Source: Thalassotalea sediminis (GTDB lineage: Bacteria; Pseudomonadota; Gammaproteobacteria; Enterobacterales; Alteromonadaceae). Taken from it: a stretch of DNA of 64,000 bases. Under the pieces are notes generated by a model that had not been told where the DNA came from, ran no database searches, and saw only the letters and a list, made by a program, of their open reading frames with translations. The stretch lies in NCBI RefSeq assembly GCF_030295915.1, contig NZ_AP027361.1, positions 186,001-250,000 of the forward strand. The letters run 5' to 3'. Position 1 is the stretch's first letter. Every line of letters starts with the position of its first letter. This document shows positions 1 to 8,290 of this stretch, piece by piece. Both the position numbers and the translations under genes were made by a program.

Positions 1-1
1 G

Positions 2-520
2 AACAGCACGCTTGAAGATGGTACAGAAATACTCTACTTATTTATTGATACCAGTCCTTTAAATCCTGCTTATAAAAGTGAAGCTAAATATGCAGAGACG
101 CAACAACAGGATGCAAAGAAACAGCTTGATTGGATAAAAAAACAGTTAGCTACAACAACTGCCGATTGGAAAATCGTGATTGGTCATCACCCTTTGTATT
201 CTAGCGGAAAGCGCTTTGGTAAAACGGGCGAAATTCAACGCGTATTGGAGCCTATTTTGGAAAAGTATCAAGTTGACGCTTATTTCGCAGGCCATGAACA
301 CGATATGCAACACAACAAACCTAAGCAATCAACGGTTGATCACTTTGTTTCTGGCGGTGGTTCAGAAATAAGACCCGTAAAACAACGCTCATTTACTAAG
401 TTCGCAAAAGCAACTGGCGGTTTCGCTGCCGTTGTAGTTAATGAGAAAACACTCTTGGTGCAGTTTATAGATCATCAAGGCAATATCATTTATAGCTATC
501 AACGCAACAAGGAACAGTAA
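2..520 (+). CDS. Metallophosphoesterase, purple acid phosphatase (ACP5)-like, 5'-truncated
   Basis: Only the C-terminal part (172 residues) lies in the window; the frame is open from base 2. The metal-binding signatures of the calcineurin-like phosphoesterase fold are visible: a GHHP motif (residues around 60 of the visible part) and a GHEHD motif about 45 residues later, followed by a SGGGSE segment. Family knowledge: tartrate-resistant/purple acid phosphatases hydrolyse phosphomonoesters at a dinuclear metal centre and are normally secreted. The signal peptide, if any, is outside the window. The stop is 2 bases before the phytase start, so the two genes are almost certainly co-transcribed as a phosphate-scavenging pair. 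The family call is firm; the exact substrate is unknown. Confidence 0.85.
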   Translation, partial: NSTLEDGTEILYLFIDTSPLNPAYKSEAKYAETQQQDAKKQLDWIKKQLATTTADWKIVIGHHPLYSSGKRFGKTGEIQRVLEPILEKYQVDAYFAGHEHDMQHNKPKQSTVDHFVSGGGSEIRPVKQRSFTKFAKATGGFAAVVVNEKTLLVQFIDHQGNIIYSYQRNKEQ

Positions 521-522
521 AC

Positions 523-2418
523 ATGAGAGACATGTTAAAAACGATTGCATATCTATCATTCACTTGTTTTGCCTTGATCAATAGCATCAGCTGTTATGCG
601 AATACCGAACATATTAATTGGGCTAACACGTCACAATTTTTATCAAAAATTTCAGCAAAAAAAGGTAGCGAGTTTTACTATATTGCTGTTAATGAGTCAG
701 TGGGTATTGCCTTACTTAATCGTGAACTTAAACCACTTGCTGTTATAGCACGAAAGGCAGAACATCTAGATTTTCGTTGGTTACCGGGTGAAAAAAGTAA
801 AGGCGTAATGGCAACGTTAGACGTTGATAGTGGTGAATTATTGTTGATAGACGTAAATGTTAATACCCCTTCATTAACGATTCAACGTCAATTTAAACCT
901 GACATGATGGCATTTGATGCGCTTTGTTTACAACGTAAGAATGCTAGCATCGATTTATTCTTAGTTGATGCGCAAGGAATAGCGCGGCATTTCAATGTAA
1001 TAAATCAAGATAATCAATGGCAGCCAATAGAAATAAACCACTTTCCAGTTGGCCCTAACATCAAAGCATGTGCGGTTGTCGATCAGCAAAAAGCATTACT
1101 ATTAACGGAAGAAAATATAGGCGTTTGGCGCTATTCAACCAATCCAGAACATGAAGTAATACGTGAACTTATCACGCTACCACAAGGTCTGGAAATTGAA
1201 TATATCGATACAACACCTACAGGAGATATCGCGGTAGTTTCGCCTGATTCAAATACACTTTGGTATTATCAACATCATGCTAAAAAGTTCACAGCAATGT
1301 CTTTATCTGATGATATATCACCAAAAACAGTGCAGCTTTATCGTCAAGGAAATGATCTTCAAGCATTTATTTATGATGATAATCAGAGTCAGCTTGTTGA
1401 TAGGCGTTTCACAACAACTATACCTCCTGTTCCTCAACAAACGACAGTTGAAAAAACATTAAAACCTTTTGCGCAAACTGAACCCGTTAACGCTTTTGGC
1501 GATGCTGCTGATGACCCTGCAATTTGGGTGAATAAAGAAAATCCAGCAAAAAGTATTGTATTTACAACAGATAAAAAGTTCGGATTAAACACCTATGACT
1601 TGCAAGGAAAACTCATACAAAGCATGCCTGTTGGACGGATAAATAATATTGATATTCGGTATGATGTTCAGCTAGGTAAAGAGATGGTAGATATAGCGGC
1701 AGCAAGTAATCGGACGACAAACAGTATTACACTGTTTGCAATTGATAAACTAAGCGGTAGGGCAAGCTTGCTGAATGACATCAAAACTGACTTATCAGAT
1801 CCTTATGGATTATGTTTGAGTAAAATCGATGGTGTAGTCTCAGCATGGATTAATGATACCGACGGGCGCTTCCAACAATATCAACTAAGTTTTGAGTCAG
1901 CGTCAATAAAAGGTAAAAAGGTTGATGAGTGGCGTGTACCTTCGCAACCTGAAGGCTGTGTAGTTGATGATAAAACAAGCCGACTTTTTTATGGTGAAGA
2001 AGCTAAAGGGGTTTGGCTAAAGCATATTAATAAGCACCGAGAAAATAAACTAATTATTGGTCTTGACGAAGGTGTGAAAGCTGATATCGAGGGAATGGGA
2101 CTGTACACCGTCAATGAAAAAAACTACCTCGTTGTTTCTAGCCAAGGTAACAATCGCTATGCTGTGTATACTGTTGATAAGCAATTTGATTACCTCGGTA
2201 CTTTTAGCCTTACTACAAACTGGACAGCCGGTATTGATGGTGCTTCTGAAACGGATGGGTTAGCTGTTAATAGCACTTCACTTGGTTCACAGCTCCCACA
2301 TGGGCTTCTCGTAGTGCAAGATGGTCACAATGTCATGCCCAGTAAACCACAAAACTTTAAATATGTTGATGGTGCTTTGCTAAGGGCATGGATTATTTCT
2401 AAAACTACGCGCGAATAA
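523..2418 (+). CDS. Beta-propeller phytase (3-phytase family), secreted
   Basis: A 631-residue protein with an N-terminal hydrophobic signal segment (about residues 8-26). The C-terminal half from about residue 325 carries hallmark beta-propeller phytase sequences: DAADDPAIWV, QPEGC, ADIEGMG, SSQGNN and DGASETDGLAV, with acidic residues expected to bind Ca2+ and phosphate. The N-terminal half (about 30-310) looks like a degenerate second propeller, as in known dual-domain phytases. The enzyme should release phosphate from myo-inositol hexakisphosphate in the periplasm or outside the cell. The start at 523 has AAGGA about 9 bases upstream; an alternative Met lies three codons in. It is coupled to the upstream acid phosphatase and followed by a terminator. 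Confidence 0.9.
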   Translation: MRDMLKTIAYLSFTCFALINSISCYANTEHINWANTSQFLSKISAKKGSEFYYIAVNESVGIALLNRELKPLAVIARKAEHLDFRWLPGEKSKGVMATLDVDSGELLLIDVNVNTPSLTIQRQFKPDMMAFDALCLQRKNASIDLFLVDAQGIARHFNVINQDNQWQPIEINHFPVGPNIKACAVVDQQKALLLTEENIGVWRYSTNPEHEVIRELITLPQGLEIEYIDTTPTGDIAVVSPDSNTLWYYQHHAKKFTAMSLSDDISPKTVQLYRQGNDLQAFIYDDNQSQLVDRRFTTTIPPVPQQTTVEKTLKPFAQTEPVNAFGDAADDPAIWVNKENPAKSIVFTTDKKFGLNTYDLQGKLIQSMPVGRINNIDIRYDVQLGKEMVDIAAASNRTTNSITLFAIDKLSGRASLLNDIKTDLSDPYGLCLSKIDGVVSAWINDTDGRFQQYQLSFESASIKGKKVDEWRVPSQPEGCVVDDKTSRLFYGEEAKGVWLKHINKHRENKLIIGLDEGVKADIEGMGLYTVNEKNYLVVSSQGNNRYAVYTVDKQFDYLGTFSLTTNWTAGIDGASETDGLAVNSTSLGSQLPHGLLVVQDGHNVMPSKPQNFKYVDGALLRAWIISKTTRE

Positions 2419-2429
2419 CGTAAATCTTC

Positions 2430-2465
2430 GGTGGCCCAATCTCAGATATGGGCTACCGTTCTTTT
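2430..2465 (+). terminator. Rho-independent terminator after phytase
   Basis: A 9-bp stem (GGTGGCCCA / TGGGCTACC, one G-U pair) with a loop that can pair further (ATCT/AGAT), followed by the T-rich tail GTTCTTTT. It lies 11 bases after the phytase stop. In the rest of the 374-base gap up to the efflux genes I see only a TATAAT-like hexamer near 2770 and no gene. Confidence 0.65.
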
Positions 2466-2813
2466 GGAAAATTAGCGATTAATGCTCTATTGTTAAAGGT
2501 ATTGTGTTTAGCGATATCTGCTTGGGTAACATCCAATAGATACTAACGGAGTCAATCGCTTAACGTCTTTGTTTGAATGTTAACGGTAAAAGCCGACATT
2601 AGCGCCAAGGACTCAATTAAATATGTTACATCCCTTTAAATATGCAAATAACGAGCATGGTGGCAGCAGTATGAGTAAAGAAGTGCTCGCTATTACTTAA
2701 ACATAATGTGACGAAGTCAGTTTATAAAAATATTGTACTTTCAGTGACTAGCAGCTTAAAGTGGCTCTATAATTAATGCTAGTTACATCAACATGGTTGT
2801 TATCGTTAACGTT

Positions 2814-3809
2814 ATGAAAAATGCTTTCATCTATTTGGCCACCTTATTTTTACTCTGTTCTCAGCCTGTAATGGCTCAAAATGCTGAGATTGAACAGATT
2901 TCCGTTACTCCTTACGATCGTACTATTACACGGGCGGGCAAGGTTGCGTTCAAACGTAAGCTTAATTTGTCTTTTAAAAGTAGTGGTTACCTTAAAAAGC
3001 TTGCTGTCGATGAAGGCCAGTTCTTCAAGAAAGATCAATTACTTGCTTCTCTTAATACTGAAGAGCTAAAAGCAGATAAAAATGCAAAATATAGCCAACT
3101 TTTACAGGCTAAACGAGAAGTTAATCGTGTTAAAAAATTGATCGCTGAACAGTTGAGCTCCCAGCAAGATCTTGATGCAGCACAAACAAAGGTAGATACC
3201 ACCAGAGAAGCATACCAACTGGCGTACTACAACTTAGAAAAAGCAGAAATTCATGCGCAATTTGATGGCGTGGTTTTAGCAAGGCATAGTGAATTAGGTG
3301 AATTTCATGCGCCAGGACAACAAGTACTTTCTGTAGCGGCAACTGAGAATAACTTAGTTGTTAAAGTGAGTTTAACGGGATCTGAAATTGGCTTTGTTAA
3401 ATATGGTCAAAAAGTACAAATTACCTTAGCAAATGTTGGCCGTGTTAATGGCGTGATATCGAAAGTTCCTGTGCTTAGTAATACAGCAGGTCAGCTGTAT
3501 TTAATAGAAGTATTATTAACCGATATTATTGCTGGTAATGAGGTTGTAGCTGGTCAATTAGCACAAGTTGAGATACACGTAAATTCTGACAAATTAGTCT
3601 ATAAAGTGCCGTTACGTGCCTTAATAGAAATGGATGAAGCCGGTCAGGCTGTTCTAATGACAAAGTCACCAAGCGGTGATTATAGCTTTCAGCGCTTTAC
3701 TGTCTTAAATATTGACAGTCAATACCTGTATTTAAATGCAGAAACTGAGCACGATAAACTCGATATTGTTACTCAAGGTTGGCAACAATTAAAAGTAGGC
3801 GAGAAATAA
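2814..3809 (+). CDS. RND efflux periplasmic adaptor subunit (membrane fusion protein)
   Basis: A periplasmic adaptor of the HlyD/AcrA type linking an RND pump to an outer-membrane channel. From the Met at 2814 the protein is 331 residues and begins with a clean signal peptide (MKNAF..., cleavage after PVMA). It then shows a split biotinyl-lipoyl-like domain (first half LSFKSSGYLKKLAVDEGQ, second half DGVVLARHSELGEF), a short alpha-hairpin between them (about residues 75-125) and beta-barrel segments. An upstream in-frame ATG at 2793 would add seven residues before the signal peptide; neither start has a good ribosome site, and 2814 is preferred because of the signal peptide. The permease follows by 2 bases. 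No TolC-type gene lies nearby, so the outer-membrane partner must be encoded elsewhere. Confidence 0.85.
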   Translation: MKNAFIYLATLFLLCSQPVMAQNAEIEQISVTPYDRTITRAGKVAFKRKLNLSFKSSGYLKKLAVDEGQFFKKDQLLASLNTEELKADKNAKYSQLLQAKREVNRVKKLIAEQLSSQQDLDAAQTKVDTTREAYQLAYYNLEKAEIHAQFDGVVLARHSELGEFHAPGQQVLSVAATENNLVVKVSLTGSEIGFVKYGQKVQITLANVGRVNGVISKVPVLSNTAGQLYLIEVLLTDIIAGNEVVAGQLAQVEIHVNSDKLVYKVPLRALIEMDEAGQAVLMTKSPSGDYSFQRFTVLNIDSQYLYLNAETEHDKLDIVTQGWQQLKVGEK

Positions 3810-3811
3810 CA

Positions 3812-6800
3812 ATGAGATTACCTCGCATAGCAATTAAAAATGAGGAATTTACACTTACAATTGTTATTTTGTTAGTCTTAGTAGGAATTGTGTCCTATTT
3901 TTCAATGCCTCGCTCTGAGGATCCGCAGTTTGATATTCCAATCACATTAGTTGAAGTTATATATCCTGGCGTAGCACCTCAAGATATTGAAAGCCTTGTG
4001 ATAAATCCTTTAGAGCAAGAGTTTGCTGATATCGAAGGGATAAAACAGATTGAAACTCAGATAAAGAATGATGGTGCTCGTATTGAAATAAAGTTTGTTT
4101 ATGGTAGCGAACCGCGAATTTCTTTTAATGAGGTAAAACAAGCAGTAGCTACTGTTGAACCTACGCTACCTGACGATGTACAAGACATTCTTGTCTTAAA
4201 AGCAACGCCAACAAGTGTAGCTGTTGCTCAGTTAGCGTTGTGGAGTGACCCGCTTGATTATAAAGAAATGGAGTTCTATGCAAAAAAGTTAGAGAAACGA
4301 TTGGAAACCATCGCCAGTGTTAAAAAAGCTGATATCTGGGGCTATCCACAACAAGTTGTTTCTATTGATTTAAATTTAGACTTATTACAACACTATGGCT
4401 TATCTGTAACTCAAGTGAACCAGGTTTTAGCACGTAGAGCATTGAATATTACACCGGGTTTTTTAGATGCTAGCGAGCGAAGATTCAATGTTAAAGCAAG
4501 CGGTAGCTATCAAAATATCGAACAACTAGCCGAAACGGTGATTTATTCGACGACAGACTTTGTCGTCAAGCTACGAGATATTGCCACCGTCGATTTTGGT
4601 AATGTGAAGCCAACTTATTTAGCCTACGTTAATGATAAACCAGTAATTTTTATCACGTTAGAACAAAGAAAAAATACCAATATATTTGAATTGACCGAAC
4701 AACTCGCTAACGAAGTCGCGCAGTTTAAACAGCAATTACCGGCGGGTTTTCAGCTGACAACGTTATTTCAACAAGCAGACAGTGTTGAAACACGCGTCAA
4801 TGGTTTCTTTGATAACCTGTGGCAAGGTTTAGTCTTGGTTGGGGTTATGTCTCTTTTATTCTTAGGATTAAGAGAAGCATTGGTTGTTATTATGGTGATC
4901 CCATTATCCTTTCTTATTGCCATTGGTTGGTTAGATTTTGCGGGTTATGGTTTACAACAAATGTCTATCGTTGGTTTAATTATTGCCTTAGGTTTATTAG
5001 TGGATAATGCCATTGTTGTCACTGAAAGCATCCATCGAGAGAAGAAGCAACAAGGTAGTTTAAAAGAAGCAGCTGCTTTTGGGACGAGTAAAGTAGGTTG
5101 GGCGATTACAAGTGGTACTATTACCACGATGTTTGCGTTTTTACCTATGTTAATGCTTGCAAGCGATACAGGAGATTTCGTGCGGTCTATGCCGGTAACG
5201 GTTGTATTTGTGCTGTTCGCGTCATTAATACTCGCTTTGACCTTCACACCTTTGCTTTCAAGTAAGCTTTTTAATGCCAAACCAAGTCGTTTTAAAATGC
5301 TGCAACATTATGTCAATGCATTTGCCTCCAAACATTATAAAAATCTACTCGGTCGCTTAATGAGGTTGCGCGTTGTTGTTGTCGGTATTTTCATTTTATC
5401 CTTGTTCGCGATGTTATCTTTGTTTGCAGAAGTGGGCTTAAGCTTATTTCCTAAAGCTGAAAAGCCGATGATGCTTATTGAAGTAGAAGCACCAAGAAAC
5501 TCTTCTTTGTCATACACCGACGAAGTGGTGCACCAAGTTGCAAATGAACTTAACCAATATGAAATTGTCGACGAATTAGCTCTTAATGTCGGTAATTCGA
5601 ATCCACGAATATATTACAATGAAGTGCCAAAACGTGGGGTCGCTAATTACGGACAGATCCTTGTTGTTATGGCTGAGTATGATGATCAAGCTATTACAAC
5701 GTTTGTTGCACAGCTACGAGCCAAATTTGATAATTGGCATCAAGCGAAAATTACCGTGAAGGAATTTACGCAAGGGCCAGTTACCGATCAACCGATTACC
5801 ATACGCTTAATGAGTGAATCGCTGACAGAATTAGAGCAAGTGGCTGAAGACCTTGCCGCCTTTATGGGCGAGTCAGAAGGGATTATTAATATCGAAAATC
5901 CTATTGGATTAGCTAATACTGAGCTTGTGATGGATATCGATTATGAAAAAGCCGGTTTGGTTGGTGTTGATATTACCGATCTTGAGCAGACATTGAAAAC
6001 AGTTGTTAGTGGCAACGTAGTAGGGCGACTGAGCGATAGCAGAGGAGAAAGCTACCCTATCTTAGTCAATCGACAACATGCTGACGTATCAGTGTTAGAG
6101 AACACGTATATTGCTAATAGAAATGGTGAATTGGTTCCCTTATCGCATGTAGTGACCGCGAAATTATTAAAAGGCCACTCTGAATTTTTTCATTATCAAA
6201 AACAACGTATGGCCAAAGTATCTGCAGACGCGGATCAAGGGTATTCAGTTACGGCGTTAACACAACAGGTTGTTAGTTATTTAGATAACTATCAATTACC
6301 TGATGGAATGTATTATACGCTAGGCGGTGAAGAAGAATCGCGTCAAGAATCGTTTGCTGGCCTGACACAGATCATGATTATTACCGCCGTTGGAATATTT
6401 TCGGTGTTGGTTTTACAATTTAAATCGTTTTTACAGCCGTTGATCATTTTTACGTCTATACCGTTTGCAATTGCCGGCTCTGTGATCGGCTTGTATATTT
6501 TTGGTTTGTCATTTTCGATGATGGCGTTTATTGGCCTGATTAGTTTGTTTGGCATTGTAGTCAATAACGCGATTATTTTAATTGATACGGCGAATCATAA
6601 TTTCCGCCAGTGCAATGATATGAAACAAGCGATTGTCGACGCCAGTGCGACACGTTTTACACCGATATTGTTAACGACATTAACGACGATTGGTGGCTTA
6701 TTACCGCTAACGTTGTTTGGCGGTAGTTTATGGCAACCTTTAGGGGTCGTTATTATTTCTGGCTTATGTGTTTCTGCTATTGCTAGTTTTATTCTTGTAC

Positions 6801-6841
6801 CCGTGTTAACACAGCTATTTTCTCGCAATACGGTGCGTTAA
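3812..6841 (+). CDS. RND efflux pump inner-membrane permease
   Basis: A 1009-residue AcrB-like permease of the HAE-1 type: an N-terminal TM segment (about 15-33), a large periplasmic loop, TM2-6 (about 325-515), TM7 near 530, a second periplasmic loop, and TM8-12 to the C-terminus. In TM4 the proton-relay segment reads GLLVDNAIVV, so the first acidic residue of the classical DD pair is kept and the second is Asn. The start is placed at 3812 because it follows the adaptor stop by 2 bases with GGCGAG upstream; the longer in-frame start at 3779 would overlap the adaptor by 31 bases. The substrate cannot be deduced. It ends at a bidirectional terminator. Confidence 0.88.
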   Translation: MRLPRIAIKNEEFTLTIVILLVLVGIVSYFSMPRSEDPQFDIPITLVEVIYPGVAPQDIESLVINPLEQEFADIEGIKQIETQIKNDGARIEIKFVYGSEPRISFNEVKQAVATVEPTLPDDVQDILVLKATPTSVAVAQLALWSDPLDYKEMEFYAKKLEKRLETIASVKKADIWGYPQQVVSIDLNLDLLQHYGLSVTQVNQVLARRALNITPGFLDASERRFNVKASGSYQNIEQLAETVIYSTTDFVVKLRDIATVDFGNVKPTYLAYVNDKPVIFITLEQRKNTNIFELTEQLANEVAQFKQQLPAGFQLTTLFQQADSVETRVNGFFDNLWQGLVLVGVMSLLFLGLREALVVIMVIPLSFLIAIGWLDFAGYGLQQMSIVGLIIALGLLVDNAIVVTESIHREKKQQGSLKEAAAFGTSKVGWAITSGTITTMFAFLPMLMLASDTGDFVRSMPVTVVFVLFASLILALTFTPLLSSKLFNAKPSRFKMLQHYVNAFASKHYKNLLGRLMRLRVVVVGIFILSLFAMLSLFAEVGLSLFPKAEKPMMLIEVEAPRNSSLSYTDEVVHQVANELNQYEIVDELALNVGNSNPRIYYNEVPKRGVANYGQILVVMAEYDDQAITTFVAQLRAKFDNWHQAKITVKEFTQGPVTDQPITIRLMSESLTELEQVAEDLAAFMGESEGIINIENPIGLANTELVMDIDYEKAGLVGVDITDLEQTLKTVVSGNVVGRLSDSRGESYPILVNRQHADVSVLENTYIANRNGELVPLSHVVTAKLLKGHSEFFHYQKQRMAKVSADADQGYSVTALTQQVVSYLDNYQLPDGMYYTLGGEEESRQESFAGLTQIMIITAVGIFSVLVLQFKSFLQPLIIFTSIPFAIAGSVIGLYIFGLSFSMMAFIGLISLFGIVVNNAIILIDTANHNFRQCNDMKQAIVDASATRFTPILLTTLTTIGGLLPLTLFGGSLWQPLGVVIISGLCVSAIASFILVPVLTQLFSRNTVR

Positions 6842-6867
6842 CTTAAGGTGTCATTTTAAATAGACAT

Positions 6868-6906
6868 AAAAAAGGCGTTGGAACTCGAGTGTTCAACGCC
6901 TTTTTT
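6868..6906. terminator. Bidirectional terminator between RND permease and prsR
   Basis: An inverted repeat AAAAAAGGCGTTG...CAACGCCTTTTTT with a GAAC/GTTC extension, one bulged G and a short loop. It has an A-run on the left and a T-run on the right, so it can serve the convergent permease (+) and prsR (-) genes. Confidence 0.85.
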
Positions 6907-6913
6907 AATAGGA

Positions 6914-8266
6914 CTATTCTGCTGAGATATTCAATGCATATTTTTCAATGAGTGAATATAAGGTTGGTCGTGTTACACCGAGCAGTTCTGCGCACTTAGA
7001 CATATTGCCATCGGTTAATGCATAAGCTTTTTGAATGGCGACTGACTCAGCTTGCTCGCGTACTTTACGTAAATTAAGATCTAACTGCAGTGATTGACCG
7101 TCATGGTCAAAAAAGCCAAGGTCCATCGCCGTTACTTGTGAACCTGTTGCCATAATGACAGAGCTCTTAACTTTATTTTGTAATTCACGAATGTTGCCTG
7201 GCCACCTATGGTGTTTGATTGCATCTAAAGCGTCTTCAGCGAAGCTTTTAACATTTGATTTATACTCTTTCGCATAACGTTGTAAGAAGAATTGCGCCAA
7301 AATTAGCGTATCTTCTTCGCGATCTCGTAGCGGAGGAATATTGAGAGTAATTTCACTGACACGGTAAAATAGATCTTCGCGAAATTGCTTTTCAGCAACC
7401 ATCTCTTCTAAGTTTTGATTGGTTGCACAAACAACACGTACATCAACATCAATTTCTTGGCGTCCACCTAAACGTTCAATTTTCTTCTCTTGTAAAAAGC
7501 GCAGTAACTTGGCTTGCAGATTAAAAGGCATATCGCCGATTTCGTCGAGAAATAAAGTTCCACCTTCTGCGCATTCAATTTTGCCTTTTGTGGTGCGTAC
7601 TGCCCCGGTGAAAGCGCCTTTTTCAAAGCCAAATAGTTCACTTTCCAACAAGGTTTCAGGAATGGATGCACAATTGATAGCAATAAATGGCTTTTTGCTA
7701 CGTTCACTCGCTAGATGTATTGCATTAGCGGTTACTTCTTTACCTGTACCACTTTCACCGAGTAGTAAGGCGGTTATTTGCGTGGGTGCGATACGCTTTA
7801 CCATTGTGCGCAATCTATCAATGCTACTGCTGCTACCAACAATACCAATGTCATTGCCGCCTACAGCACGCATTAACCTATTTTCTTCCTCAATAGATGC
7901 GACACTAAATGCGCGCGCAACAATCACATTGATCACATCTGGTTCAATTGGTTTTTGGTAAAAATCGTAAGCACCGAGTGAAATAGCTTTTAAGGCATTT
8001 TCTCTGTCATCGTTACCTGTTATCACAATAACTTTGGTATGTGGTGCGATACGTAATATTTCCTCTAGTGCGGCTAATCCTTCAGTTGCATTTGCCGCAT
8101 CTGGCGGTAAACCCAAATCTAAGGTGACCACTTTAGGTTCATAGCGGCGAATGGCTGCAATTGCACTTTCTCGGTCAGCCGCTAAGATCGCCTCGTAGTC
8201 AGATAAACTCCATTTCAGTTGTTTTTGAATACCTTTATCATCATCGACGATTAGTAGTTTTTCCAT
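6914..8266 (-). CDS. prsR: PEP-CTERM system sigma-54 response regulator PrsR
   Basis: A 450-residue NtrC-type regulator. The receiver domain (about 1-120) has D8/D9 and phospho-acceptor D50 (TLDLGLPP). The AAA+ sigma-54 activation domain (about 140-370) has Walker A GESGTGKE, the sigma-54 contact loop GAFTGA, and the Walker B region GGTLFLDEIGD. A C-terminal Fis-type helix-turn-helix ends the protein (GNMSKCAELLGVTRPTLYSLIEKY). Family knowledge: PrsR (TIGR02915-type) pairs with PrsK and activates sigma-54 promoters of PEP-CTERM genes. The start has AAGGA 8 bases upstream. It lies 24 bases downstream of prsK and is surely co-transcribed. A matching -24/-12 promoter motif occurs at 22077 in this window. 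Confidence 0.93.
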   Translation of the reverse strand: MEKLLIVDDDKGIQKQLKWSLSDYEAILAADRESAIAAIRRYEPKVVTLDLGLPPDAANATEGLAALEEILRIAPHTKVIVITGNDDRENALKAISLGAYDFYQKPIEPDVINVIVARAFSVASIEEENRLMRAVGGNDIGIVGSSSSIDRLRTMVKRIAPTQITALLLGESGTGKEVTANAIHLASERSKKPFIAINCASIPETLLESELFGFEKGAFTGAVRTTKGKIECAEGGTLFLDEIGDMPFNLQAKLLRFLQEKKIERLGGRQEIDVDVRVVCATNQNLEEMVAEKQFREDLFYRVSEITLNIPPLRDREEDTLILAQFFLQRYAKEYKSNVKSFAEDALDAIKHHRWPGNIRELQNKVKSSVIMATGSQVTAMDLGFFDHDGQSLQLDLNLRKVREQAESVAIQKAYALTDGNMSKCAELLGVTRPTLYSLIEKYALNISAE

Positions 8267-8290
8267 GAAATTAATCCTTAGTCATCATGT

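Noticed and set aside
3779..3811. Longer start for the RND permease
   Set aside because: It would add 11 residues encoded within the adaptor gene and lacks a ribosome site; the ATG at 3812 has one.
7419..7961. 180-codon open frame on the plus strand opposite prsR
   Set aside because: It is the antisense shadow of the conserved sigma-54 activator domain; it has no ribosome site, and its composition follows the prsR codons.
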